Under the pieces are notes generated by a model that saw nothing but the letters and a program-made list of their open reading frames with translations, searched no databases and was not told the DNA's origin. A DNA stretch of 40,813 nt. It comes from an uncultured Clostridia bacterium (GTDB lineage Bacteria > Bacillota > Clostridia > TANB77 > CAG-508). The DNA is taken from positions 1 to 40,813 of the forward strand of contig CANQTN010000015.1 in the NCBI GenBank assembly GCA_947626815.1. The letters run 5' to 3'. Positions 27,240 to 35,834 of this stretch are shown here, in pieces. A program made the position numbers and the translations under genes. Each line of letters starts with the position of its first letter. Within the stretch, counting starts at the first letter, position 1.

Positions 27240-28463
27240 TTGGCAATTGGTGATATCATTGTAGGTATAGACATAGGAACAAGTAAAGTTTGCACCGTTG
27301 TTGGAGAAGTCAACAATTTTGGACAAATAGAAATAATATGTAGTACCTCATATAAATGCAGTGGATTAAAAAAAGGAAAAATAATAAATGAAGAAGAAGT
27401 AAGTTTAAGCATTTCAAAAACAATAAAAGATGCTGAAGAAGAAACAAACCTAAAAATAAATTCTGCATATGTAGCTATCCCTGGAAAACATGTAACAATA
27501 GTACAAAACAGTATAACAAAAGAAGCAAAAGATAAATATGCAGGAATATCTGTAAAAGACGTACAAAGTGCAATAATGCAAGTAAAAGATATAGAAATTC
27601 CAGATGGCAGAACACTAATAGACATAGTACCAGACAAAATAACACTAGAAAACGGAACAGTAGTAGCAGATCCAGTAGGAAACCTAAGCTCTAGTTTTAC
27701 ACTAAGTGCACAAGTTATTCTAGCAACAAAAGATTATGTAAGACAGCTAAATAGTGTATTCAAAAAATCAAACTTAGAAATAGATGGAATTGTACCAATA
27801 ACATTAGCAGAAAGAAATTTAATACTAGATAAAAACGAATTGCATGACAATATAATGATATTAGATATAGGAGCAGGAAACACAGATATAGGAGTATTTG
27901 AGGGCTCTTCTTTTATTTATACCAATTCAATACCATTAGGAGGAGACAACATAACAAGTGACATAGCATTAGTATTAAACATAACAGAGGAAGAGGCAGA
28001 CAAACTAAAAAGACAATATGGATTAGCATTAAAATCTTTTATTGACAATGATAATGACATAACACTAAATACTTCAACAGCAAAAAATAAAATTATAAAA
28101 AGTTCTGCATTAATTGAAATTATAGAAGCAAGAATTGAAGAAATTTTCTCAATTATAAACAAAGACATAATAAATCAAGGAATTAAACAAAAAATAAACA
28201 ACGTTATTCTAACAGGACAAGGTATTACTAATATAAATAAAAGTGATGTAGCAGGTAAAATAACATTAAACATTCCTGTGAAAATAGCAACAGGAAGAGC
28301 AATTAGTACAGTAAAACCTGCATATAGAACAAGTTATGCATTAGTAAGGTACATTGCAGCAAGACCATTTGCAAAAACAGTATCAAGTAGTATTGATGCC
28401 AAAAGTGACACTAACATTTTAAAAAATGTAATGGAAAAAATAAAAGACTTTTTCTATTCTTAA
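27240..28463 (+). CDS. ftsA: Cell division protein FtsA
   Basis: A 407-aa actin-like ATPase that tethers FtsZ to the membrane. The TTG start at 27240 has GGAGG at 27229-27233. Phosphate and nucleotide motifs IVGIDIGTSKVCTVVGE, MILDIGAGNTDIGVFEGSS and VILTGQGITNI are in the expected order, and the 1C subdomain region (NSAYVAIPGKHVTIVQNS) is present. The C-terminal helix NVMEKIKDFFYS is amphipathic, the usual membrane-targeting sequence. ftsZ follows 49 bases downstream. Confidence 0.95.
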   Translation: MAIGDIIVGIDIGTSKVCTVVGEVNNFGQIEIICSTSYKCSGLKKGKIINEEEVSLSISKTIKDAEEETNLKINSAYVAIPGKHVTIVQNSITKEAKDKYAGISVKDVQSAIMQVKDIEIPDGRTLIDIVPDKITLENGTVVADPVGNLSSSFTLSAQVILATKDYVRQLNSVFKKSNLEIDGIVPITLAERNLILDKNELHDNIMILDIGAGNTDIGVFEGSSFIYTNSIPLGGDNITSDIALVLNITEEEADKLKRQYGLALKSFIDNDNDITLNTSTAKNKIIKSSALIEIIEARIEEIFSIINKDIINQGIKQKINNVILTGQGITNINKSDVAGKITLNIPVKIATGRAISTVKPAYRTSYALVRYIAARPFAKTVSSSIDAKSDTNILKNVMEKIKDFFYS

Positions 28464-28512
28464 AAAACAAAAGTATTAATTAAAAAATATAATAAGGAGG
28501 AAGAACTAAATT

Positions 28513-29634
28513 ATGGATTACAATGAAGATAATAATAGTATTGCAATGATGGATGGAACAGCTACAATAAAAGTAATAGGTGTTGGGGGTGCTGGAAACA
28601 ATGCCGTAAATAGAATGATAGACTCAGGAATCAAAGGAGTAGAATTTATATCAGTAAATACAGACAGACAAGCATTGCAAGCATCAAGAGCAGGAACAAA
28701 AATACAAATAGGAGAAAAAATAACCAGAGGATTAGGAGCAGGAGCAAACCCTGACATTGGAGCCCAAGCAGCAGAAGAAAGCAAATCTGAACTTTCTGAC
28801 ATACTAAAAGGTGCAGACATGGTATTTGTTACAGCAGGAATGGGTGGAGGAACTGGTACAGGTGCCGCACCAATAGTAGCATCAATAGCAAAAGAAATGG
28901 GAATACTAACAATAGGAGTTGTTACAAAACCATTTACTTTTGAAGGCAAAAAAAGACTTTCACAAGCAGAAAGAGGAATTGAAGCTTTAAAAGGAAAAGT
29001 AGATACATTAGTAGTAATACCAAATGACAAATTATTACAAATAATTGATAGAAAAACCTCTATTATAGAAGCATTTAAAATGGCAGATGATGTATTAAGA
29101 CAAGGTGTACAAGGTATTTCAGATTTAATTGCAATACCAGGACTTGTAAACTTAGACTTTGCAGATGTAAAAACAATTATGATAGATCAAGGAATGGCAC
29201 ATATGGGAGTTGGAAGAGCATCAGGAGAAAATAGAGCAGAAGATGCGGCAAAAGAAGCAATACAAAGTCCATTACTAGAAACATCAATAGAAGGAGCAAA
29301 AGGTGTAATTATAAATATTACTGGTAGCTCAGACTTAGGACTACATGAAGTAAACACAGCAGCAGAACTAGTCCAAAGAAGTGTAGATCCTGAGGCAAAC
29401 ATAATCTTTGGAACAGTAACAGATGAAAATATGGATGATGAAATTCAAATTACAGTAATTGCAACAGGATTTGAAAAAACAGAACCAATAACAAGCATTG
29501 GAGTAGAAAACATTGTATCTAAAACATGGGAAAAGAAAATAAATTCAATACCAGTAAGCTCAGAAACAAATACATCACAAAATGATTTAGACATACCTTC
29601 CTTCTTAAGAAAAAATAAAAACAAAAATATGTAA
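28513..29634 (+). CDS. ftsZ: Cell division protein FtsZ
   Basis: A 373-aa tubulin-like GTPase that forms the division ring. N-terminal [18 protein letters not shown], the GTP signature [10 protein letters not shown] at residues 111-120, and the T7 loop segment [11 protein letters not shown] are intact. The C-terminus [18 protein letters not shown] carries the conserved DIPxFLR peptide that binds FtsA. RBS AAGGAGG and ATG 28513. Confidence 0.97.
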   Translation: MDYNEDNNSIAMMDGTATIKVIGVGGAGNNAVNRMIDSGIKGVEFISVNTDRQALQASRAGTKIQIGEKITRGLGAGANPDIGAQAAEESKSELSDILKGADMVFVTAGMGGGTGTGAAPIVASIAKEMGILTIGVVTKPFTFEGKKRLSQAERGIEALKGKVDTLVVIPNDKLLQIIDRKTSIIEAFKMADDVLRQGVQGISDLIAIPGLVNLDFADVKTIMIDQGMAHMGVGRASGENRAEDAAKEAIQSPLLETSIEGAKGVIINITGSSDLGLHEVNTAAELVQRSVDPEANIIFGTVTDENMDDEIQITVIATGFEKTEPITSIGVENIVSKTWEKKINSIPVSSETNTSQNDLDIPSFLRKNKNKNM

Positions 29635-29643
29635 TTATAACAA

Positions 29644-29817
29644 AAATAAATATAATATAATTTATTCAATCCTCGGCTACCTTACATAACGCTAAAAAAT
29701 TCTAAAAATGAAACCATAACTCTACCCGAAGACAGGACCCTTCATGGTTTCATTTAAAGAATTTTTAAAGCTATTTCAGTTGCATTCGTCATTCATAAAT
29801 TATATTATATTTATTTT
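29644..29817. repeat. Large hairpin element C after ftsZ
   Basis: Outer arms AAATAAATATAATATAATTT (29644 onward) and complement (ending 29817), inner arms GCT-AAAAATTCT/AGAATTTTT-AGC, and an apical stem ATGAAACCAT/ATGGTTTCAT around AACTCTACCCGAAGACAGGA. It starts ten bases after the ftsZ stop. The layered design resembles elements A and B, but I see no clear sequence homology with their cores. Confidence 0.7.
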
Positions 29818-29837
29818 TTTTTTTTTGAGAAAGTCAT

Positions 29838-30013
29838 CGGTACAAATGGTCAAGGATAATATATTATTTATGCAGTAACAATTCGGGGGGACCGACAAAG
29901 TACAGATTGTACCTAAAATTTCATAATTTATTATAAAATTTTAGGTACAATCTGTATGCAGTTGGGAGTTACAAATAAATAATATATTATCCTTGACCAT
30001 TTGTAACTTTGTA
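29838..30013. repeat. 151-bp palindromic element, copy 2
   Basis: The core 29848-29998 is bounded by GGTCAAGGATAATATATTAT and its complement. It has GCAGTAACAATTCGGGGGGA, a perfect-looking inner stem ACAGATTGTACCTAAAATTT / AAAATTTTAGGTACAATCTGT, and ATGCAGTTGGGAGTTAC. The flanking arms GGTACAAA/TTTGTACC extend it. It is inserted between two pieces of a composite hairpin repeat. Confidence 0.88.
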
Positions 30014-30034
30014 CCATTAACAAGTAAACGGTAA

Positions 30035-30062
30035 CTTTTAGAAAATATTAATTCCGTTTTTT
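30035..30062 (-). repeat. Composite hairpin repeat fragment split by element copy 2
   Basis: Minus-strand reading AACGGAATTAATATTTTCTAAA is the first arm of the composite family. The partner piece GAGAAAGTCATCG lies at 29827-29839, on the other side of the 151-bp element, in the matching orientation. Confidence 0.6.
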
Positions 30063-30067
30063 AGTTT

Positions 30068-30108
30068 AAAAAAGAAATAATCGAAAAAAATCGATTATTT
30101 CTTTTTTT
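30068..30108. terminator. Intrinsic terminator downstream of the ftsAZ region
   Basis: AAAAAAGAAATAATCGA pairs with TCGATTATTTCTTTTTTT around a short A-loop. Symmetric A and T runs allow termination in both directions. Confidence 0.75.
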
Positions 30109-30171
30109 CAGCAATAAGAAAAGACAGTTTTTTCGAAACAAAAATATTATAATAAACAAACAGGTGATAAA

Positions 30172-31059
30172 ATGACAATTTACATTGATGTAGTATTAAT
30201 AGAAAATATAATAATGAATTTCATAATTTTACTTGCAACAGGAATAATTTTAAAAGAAAAAATAAAAATAGCAAGACTTTTAATAGCAAGTTTAATAGGA
30301 GCAATATATTCATTAATATCATATATATCAATATTAAAAATTTATTCTAGCATACTATTAAAACTAATACTTTCAATAATAATAATATACATATCATATA
30401 ATCCACAAAACATTAAAAAAATGTGGAAATCATTAATAATATTTTATTTAACATCATTCGCATTTGGTGGGGCAGCATTCGCATTAATTTATATAGTAAA
30501 ACCGCAAGAAATATTAATGAAAAATGGGCTATTTTTAGGAATATATCCATTAAAAACAATTATGCTAGGAGCAATCATAGCATTTGTAATAATAATATCA
30601 GCATTTACAGTAGTAAAATCCAGAATAACAAAAAAAGATATGTTTTGTGAAATAGAAATAAAACTAGAAGAAAAAAAAATCAAAACTGTTGCAATGATTG
30701 ACACAGGAAATATGCTAAAAGAGCCAATAAGTCAAACACCTGTAATAGTAGTAGAACATACACTTTTATATAATTGCATCCCAAAGGAAATTCTGAATAA
30801 TTTAGAGAAAATATTAGGAGGTGATTTTGAAAACATACCAGAAGATATAAAAGAAAAGTATATATCAAAATTAAAACTAATTCCATTTGCATCATTAGGA
30901 AAGCAAAACGGAATGTTAATAGGAATAAAAGCAGAATACGTAAAAATAAAAAATGAAGAAAGAGAAGAGAAAAAAGAAAATATTATAATTGGAATATATA
31001 ATAAATCACTAACAAAAAAAGGAGAATATAGAGCATTATTGGGAATAGAACTACTATAA
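30172..31059 (+). CDS. spoIIGA: Sporulation sigma-E processing peptidase SpoIIGA
   Basis: A 295-aa protein with five N-terminal membrane segments (residues 1-150) and a C-terminal aspartic-protease domain whose active-site motif is AMIDTGNML (Asp177). It cleaves the pro-peptide from SigE in the mother cell after polar septation. ATG 30172 has AGGTGAT upstream. A TATAAT box (around 30149) and a TTTTTCGAAAC sequence resembling a Spo0A box with one mismatch lie before it, which would fit Spo0A-dependent spoIIG transcription. sigE follows. Confidence 0.93.
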   Translation: MTIYIDVVLIENIIMNFIILLATGIILKEKIKIARLLIASLIGAIYSLISYISILKIYSSILLKLILSIIIIYISYNPQNIKKMWKSLIIFYLTSFAFGGAAFALIYIVKPQEILMKNGLFLGIYPLKTIMLGAIIAFVIIISAFTVVKSRITKKDMFCEIEIKLEEKKIKTVAMIDTGNMLKEPISQTPVIVVEHTLLYNCIPKEILNNLEKILGGDFENIPEDIKEKYISKLKLIPFASLGKQNGMLIGIKAEYVKIKNEEREEKKENIIIGIYNKSLTKKGEYRALLGIELL

Positions 31060-31099
31060 AATATTAATTTATATACTTTAGAAAGGAATGAGAGTAAAA

Positions 31100-31838
31100 A
31101 TGAAAATTGTTGAATTTTTAAAAAATGGAATAAACACAATTTGTGCAAAATATATAAATGAAAAAAACGAAATAGAATATTTACCAATATTCTATATTGC
31201 TGGAAGCCAAACACTTCCACCACCATTACCACCAGAAGAAGAAGCAGAACTTTTAGAAAAATTAAACAATAAAGATAATTTGGCAATTAGGCAAAAACTA
31301 GTAGAAAGGAACTTGAGATTAGTTGTATATATAGCAAAAAAGTTTGAAAATACAGGAATTGGAATAGAAGACTTAATATCAATAGGTACAATAGGATTAA
31401 TGAAAGGAGTAAATACATTTAATTTAGGAAAAAACATTAAACTTGCAACATATGCATCTAGATGTATTGAAAATGAAATATTAATGTATTTAAGAAAGAA
31501 CAATAAAATAAAAGGAGAAGTATCAATAGATGAACCACTAAATAAAGATGGAGATGGAAATGAATTATTATTATCAGATATATTAGGTACAGAAGCAGAT
31601 GTAACATCAAGAAATTTAGAAGACGAAGTAGACAAGTCACTTTTAAGAGATTCAATAAAAAAATTAAATAACAGAGAAAAAAATATCATGGAAATGAGAT
31701 TTGGATTTAAAACAGGAAAAGAAAAAACGCAAAAAGAAGTGGCAGACGAACTTCGGAATATCTCAAAGCTACATATCTAGACTAGAAAAAAAGATTATAA
31801 ATAAAATGAAAAAAGAAATTGCAAGCAAAATTGGATAA
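31100..31838 (+). CDS. sigE: Sporulation sigma factor SigE, CGG +1 site in region 4.2
   Basis: Pro-sigma-E with N-terminal pro-sequence, the processing region around [20 protein letters not shown], region 2 ([20 protein letters not shown], then [20 protein letters not shown]) and region 4. ATG 31100 is preferred over 31088, which is only two bases from the RBS; nearby genes show the same long AAAGGAATGA spacing. At 31754-31756 the frame meets CTT-CGG-AAT and would end eight codons later with ISKLHI. Skipping the C reads [19 protein letters not shown] and on to KIG at 31835, the conserved recognition helix of region 4.2. With the skip the protein is 245 aa, normal for SigE. Loss of this helix would abolish promoter recognition, so a functional gene requires +1 decoding. 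Confidence 0.92.
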
Positions 31839-31922
31839 AAATATTGTATAACTAGTTAACATATGGTAACATATAAACAACAAAAGAAATAAATAAAAAC
31901 AATATACAATAAGGAGAAAAAA

Positions 31923-33386
31923 GTGAAAAATAAAATAAAAAAAATAATAGAAATAGTAGCACTAATAGCAATAGTACTTATAATATGTAGCATATCTTAT
32001 GATAATCCATTTGCAAAAATTGGCACACATGTAGATGCAAAAGTATTTAGATATATAGCAACAAGAATGAACTTCGGAGAATGGCCGTATAAAAATTGGT
32101 TTGATCATAAAGGACCAATTTTATATATAATTAATTGGATAGGATTAGCTATAAACTTTGGAAAAATAAATGGATTATGGCTAATGCAAATTTTAAGCAT
32201 TTTAATTACAGTAATATTTACACAAAAAATACTTAAAAAAGTATATAAAATTAATACTATATGGTCTTGTATTCTAAACTTTTTAATAAATATAAATGTC
32301 ATATTTTTTATAGAATGTGGAAACATGGTAGAGACATATATACTACCTTTAATAACAGGAGCACTATATTACATACTGGCAATGAATAGTAGCAATTTAA
32401 AAAAATACAACTTAATATTAGGAGTATTATTAGCTCTGGTTGGATTTTTAAAAGTAAATACAATAGTAATATGGCTTACATATTATTTCCTAGCATTTAT
32501 AACATGTATAAAACAAAAAAAGCTAAAAACATTTTTTAATATCATATGGTATTCATTCTTAGGAGCACTTAGTGTAACTGTAATAGTAGGAGCAGGATTA
32601 CTAATAACTGGTAGTTTTGTAGATTTTATAAATGATTATATAATATTTAACTTTAAATATAGTGACACAAACAAATCACCAATATTAGAAGTAATAAAAT
32701 ATTTCATAAGCGAAAGTAATGGAACAATATATTGTTTAATAATTATATCATTTATTTTAAGTATAAAAAACAAAGAAAAAGCAACATGTTTTGCAATACT
32801 TTACTTTATAGCAACAACAATAATAATAATATTACCAAGAAGATATTTTTTGCATTATGCAATAATATCAATACCAGTATACATTATTCCAATAGCTACA
32901 ATATACAATTATTTTAACAATTTTGAATTCAAAGAAAAATATAAAAAAATATATAAATATGTATATCTAATTGCTATTATAGCTGTTTTAATACTTATAC
33001 CAATAAATCAATACAAAAAACAATTTAAAAAGGTCAATATAACAGTGCCAGACAATAGTAAAGAAGACGAAATAGTAGATTATATAATAAAAAATACAAA
33101 TGAGAAAGATACTATTTTATTAATAGGAAATAACTGTAATTTATACTTAAAAACAAACAGAAAGGCAGCGAGTAAATATATGTTTCAGTATCCTATTTAT
33201 AAAACAGATAACACAATTCTTGAAAAAACAATACAAGATATAAAAAAGAACAAACCCAAATATATATTTTTTACAGAAAGCATATCATATCTAGAATTAA
33301 AAGGAAAAATATTTGAAGGAGTAGGATATAATCTTACTAAAGTAAAGGAAAATTCAAAAGGACAATTATTTGAATATAAGGAGTAA
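31923..33386 (+). CDS. Polytopic GT-C-type glycosyltransferase-like protein
   Basis: A 487-aa protein from GTG 31923 (AAGGAG upstream). About eleven membrane helices. The first outer loop has GTHVDAKVFRYIATRMNFGE and WFDHKGPILYIINWIG, the Asp-containing loop expected in lipid-linked sugar transferases of the GT-C fold. The soluble C-terminus is short (NTNEKDTILLIGNNCNLYLK). It probably glycosylates an envelope polymer or lipid. It is followed by an FAD oxidoreductase, perhaps in the same pathway. Confidence 0.65.
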   Translation: MKNKIKKIIEIVALIAIVLIICSISYDNPFAKIGTHVDAKVFRYIATRMNFGEWPYKNWFDHKGPILYIINWIGLAINFGKINGLWLMQILSILITVIFTQKILKKVYKINTIWSCILNFLININVIFFIECGNMVETYILPLITGALYYILAMNSSNLKKYNLILGVLLALVGFLKVNTIVIWLTYYFLAFITCIKQKKLKTFFNIIWYSFLGALSVTVIVGAGLLITGSFVDFINDYIIFNFKYSDTNKSPILEVIKYFISESNGTIYCLIIISFILSIKNKEKATCFAILYFIATTIIIILPRRYFLHYAIISIPVYIIPIATIYNYFNNFEFKEKYKKIYKYVYLIAIIAVLILIPINQYKKQFKKVNITVPDNSKEDEIVDYIIKNTNEKDTILLIGNNCNLYLKTNRKAASKYMFQYPIYKTDNTILEKTIQDIKKNKPKYIFFTESISYLELKGKIFEGVGYNLTKVKENSKGQLFEYKE

Positions 33387-33387
33387 A

Positions 33388-33418
33388 GGTTGAAAAATAA
33401 TTTAATTATTTTTCAACC
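33388..33418. terminator. Perfect hairpin between the GT-C and oxidoreductase genes
   Basis: GGTTGAAAAATAAT, a TTA loop, and ATTATTTTTCAACC. It has no T-run of its own, so attenuation or RNA processing is as likely as termination. Confidence 0.5.
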
Positions 33419-33451
33419 AGATTTGTGCATTAGAAAGGAACGATAGTAAAA

Positions 33452-34750
33452 ATGAAAGTAGCAATTATAGGAGCAGGATATACAGGAATGGCAATTGCAA
33501 AAAAAATATCAGAAAATAATATACCAGTAACTATTTTTGAAAAAAGTTTAAAAGTAGGAGGAATGACTAACAACATACAAATAGGAAATATAATAACAGA
33601 TAAGTACTATAGACATTTATTCAAAAGTGACAAAGAATTAATAAACTTAGCCAAAGAACTAAACATTGAAATAAAATGGTTCAAAAGTAAAATGGGATAT
33701 TATATACAAGATAAATTATACAATTGGGGACAACCATTGACATTATTAAAATTCAAACCATTAAGCTTTATGCAAAAAATAAAATTTGGAATATCAGTAT
33801 TAAAAATAAAAACTATAAAAAATTGGAAATCACTAGAACAATATACAATAAAAGAATGGTATCAAAAAAACAAAATAGAAGATATATATAAAATTATATG
33901 GGAACCATTATTAAAAAATAAATTTGGAAAATACTCATTAACAATATCAATGGCATGGTTATGGGGAAAAATAAATTTAAGACAAAGTGAAAAAGGGCTT
34001 ATAAAAGAAACATTGGGATATATTGATAATTTTGAAATAATGAATAATGCATTAAAAAAATATTTAGAAAAAAATAAAGTAGAAATAAAAACAAATACAG
34101 AAATAAAAAACATAAAAAAAGAAAATAACAAATACAAAATAAACAATGAAGATACACAATATGATATAGTAATATCAACAATATCATATAATGAAACTAA
34201 ACAATTATTTAAGCAATATTTAAACACAGAAGAAAAGAAAAAAATGGATAAAGTTAAATATATTGGCGTAAAAAATCTTGTAATAGAAAGCAAAAAAGCA
34301 ATTTCAGATTATTACTGGTTAAATATGGCAGATGAAACAATTCCATTTTGTGGAATTATAGATTATCATAATATGGAAAATATAAAAACAAAAGATATAA
34401 TATATATTTCAAATTATATAGAAGAAACAAATGAATTATATCATCTGAAAAAAGAAGAACTATTAGAAAAAATATACCCATACTTAAAAAAAATTAATTT
34501 AAATTTTGAAAAAGAAGACATTATAAATTATGAAATGATAGAAGAAAAATATACCCAACCAATAATAGAAACAAATTACTCAAATGATATATTAGATAAT
34601 AAGTTACAAGAAAAAGGTTTATATATATGCACATTACCTCAAATATATCCAGAAGACAGAGGGGTAAATTATGCAATCAGAAGCGGATATAATTTAGCAA
34701 ATAAAATTATAGAAGATAATAATGCGGAACTAAGATTTTCTATGAAATAA
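33452..34750 (+). CDS. FAD-dependent oxidoreductase of the amine-oxidase/desaturase type
   Basis: A 432-aa protein with an N-terminal dinucleotide fold (KVAIIGAGYTGMAIAKKISE, then VTIFEKSLKVGGM). IVISTISYNETKQLF in the middle and LPQIYPEDRGVNYAIRSGYN near the end fit the NAD(P)/FAD-binding amine-oxidase superfamily. Such proteins often accompany glycolipid or polysaccharide genes and include UDP-galactopyranose mutase-like and carotenoid-type enzymes; the substrate cannot be read here. The last ten codons lie in the first arm of a terminator hairpin of the dispersed repeat family. Confidence 0.7.
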   Translation: MKVAIIGAGYTGMAIAKKISENNIPVTIFEKSLKVGGMTNNIQIGNIITDKYYRHLFKSDKELINLAKELNIEIKWFKSKMGYYIQDKLYNWGQPLTLLKFKPLSFMQKIKFGISVLKIKTIKNWKSLEQYTIKEWYQKNKIEDIYKIIWEPLLKNKFGKYSLTISMAWLWGKINLRQSEKGLIKETLGYIDNFEIMNNALKKYLEKNKVEIKTNTEIKNIKKENNKYKINNEDTQYDIVISTISYNETKQLFKQYLNTEEKKKMDKVKYIGVKNLVIESKKAISDYYWLNMADETIPFCGIIDYHNMENIKTKDIIYISNYIEETNELYHLKKEELLEKIYPYLKKINLNFEKEDIINYEMIEEKYTQPIIETNYSNDILDNKLQEKGLYICTLPQIYPEDRGVNYAIRSGYNLANKIIEDNNAELRFSMK

Positions 34751-34782
34751 AACTACTTAGAAAATCTTAATTCTGCTTTTTT
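34724..34782 (+). terminator. Intrinsic terminator of the dispersed hairpin family, overlapping a gene end
   Basis: GCGGAACTAAGATTTTCT (34724-34741) pairs with AGAAAATCTTAATTCTGC (34759-34776) and is followed by TTTTTT. The left arm encodes the last residues AELRFS of the oxidoreductase. Confidence 0.8.
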
Positions 34783-34822
34783 GAGTCGTAAAATTATATA
34801 GAAAGAATAAAAATAAAATTTA

Positions 34823-34852
34823 TTGACAAAAATCGACAAAAAACAGTATAAT
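34823..34852 (+). promoter_or_regulatory. Promoter of the TIM44-like/SPFH gene pair
   Basis: TTGACA (34823-34828), an 18-base spacer and TATAAT (34847-34852), 30 bases before ATG 34882. Confidence 0.7.
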
Positions 34853-34881
34853 AAAAGCAGAAATAAAAGGAGGAAGAACAA

Positions 34882-35817
34882 ATGAAAAATAAACGAAACA
34901 AAATAATAATATTCATTATTACATTATTATACATGTTCTTTTGTAGCACAACTGTAGAAGCAGATGTAGGAAGTTTTGAATCATATAGTGGCTCGAGTTC
35001 AAGTTCAAGTAGTTCATGGGGAAGCGGAAGCTCAAGTAGTTCATATGATTCATGGGATAGCGGAAGTTCAAAAAGTAGAACACGAATAAGAAGCAACTCC
35101 AAAGAAGACGACTTTTTTCTTTTATTAATAATTGTAATAGCAATATGTATTGGTATAAGAAAAATGATAATGCAAACAAGAAGACAAACATATAAAACGA
35201 GAATAAATGAAAATATACAACCAATGTCAATGTTTAATTATGAACAAAAAGAAATAGAAATAGAAGAAAAATTAAAACAAATAGATCCATTATTTAGCAA
35301 AGAACAATTTATCGCATCAAGTAAAAATTTATTCATAAAATTACAACAAGCATGGACAGATAGAGACTGGTCAGTAATCAGAGTATTTGAAACAAATGAA
35401 TTATTTGAACAACACAAAAACCAATTACAAGGATATATAGATAACAATCAAATTAATGTAATGGACAGAATATGCGTTAATTATGCACATTTATTTGATT
35501 TTAAACAAGAAGGTGATAAAGACATATTAACAATTAGACTAAATTCAAGAATGGCAGACTATATTATTGACGCAACTTCAGGAAAGATATTAAAAGGAGA
35601 TAAAAATACAGAATATGTAAATACATATTTATTAACATTTATAAGGAAACATGGTTTATTAACAAAAGAAGACACAAATAAAATAAACACTACAAATTGT
35701 CCAAACTGTGGAGCACCAACTCAAATTACATCAGCAGGAAAATGCGAATACTGTGGAAGTGTCATCACAACTGGAGAATATAATTGGGTACTTTCAAATT
35801 TAGAAAGAGAAAAATAA
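34882..35817 (+). CDS. TIM44-like domain protein with Ser-rich segment and zinc ribbon
   Basis: A 311-aa protein. Signal or anchor segment at residues 5-25, a Ser/Gly-rich stretch (about 33-65: SSSSSSWGSGSSSSS), a second membrane helix (about 76-93), then a TIM44-like domain (FSKEQFIASSKNLFIKLQQ, then AWTDRDWSVIRVFETNELF) and a C-terminal zinc ribbon (CPNCGAPTQITSAGKCEYCG). The domain order matches membrane proteins found beside SPFH zinc-ribbon proteins. The next gene begins 17 bases later and is of that type, so the two probably form one complex. The cellular role is unknown. Confidence 0.75.
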   Translation: MKNKRNKIIIFIITLLYMFFCSTTVEADVGSFESYSGSSSSSSSSWGSGSSSSSYDSWDSGSSKSRTRIRSNSKEDDFFLLLIIVIAICIGIRKMIMQTRRQTYKTRINENIQPMSMFNYEQKEIEIEEKLKQIDPLFSKEQFIASSKNLFIKLQQAWTDRDWSVIRVFETNELFEQHKNQLQGYIDNNQINVMDRICVNYAHLFDFKQEGDKDILTIRLNSRMADYIIDATSGKILKGDKNTEYVNTYLLTFIRKHGLLTKEDTNKINTTNCPNCGAPTQITSAGKCEYCGSVITTGEYNWVLSNLEREK

Positions 35818-35834
35818 TATAAGGAGGAATTATT

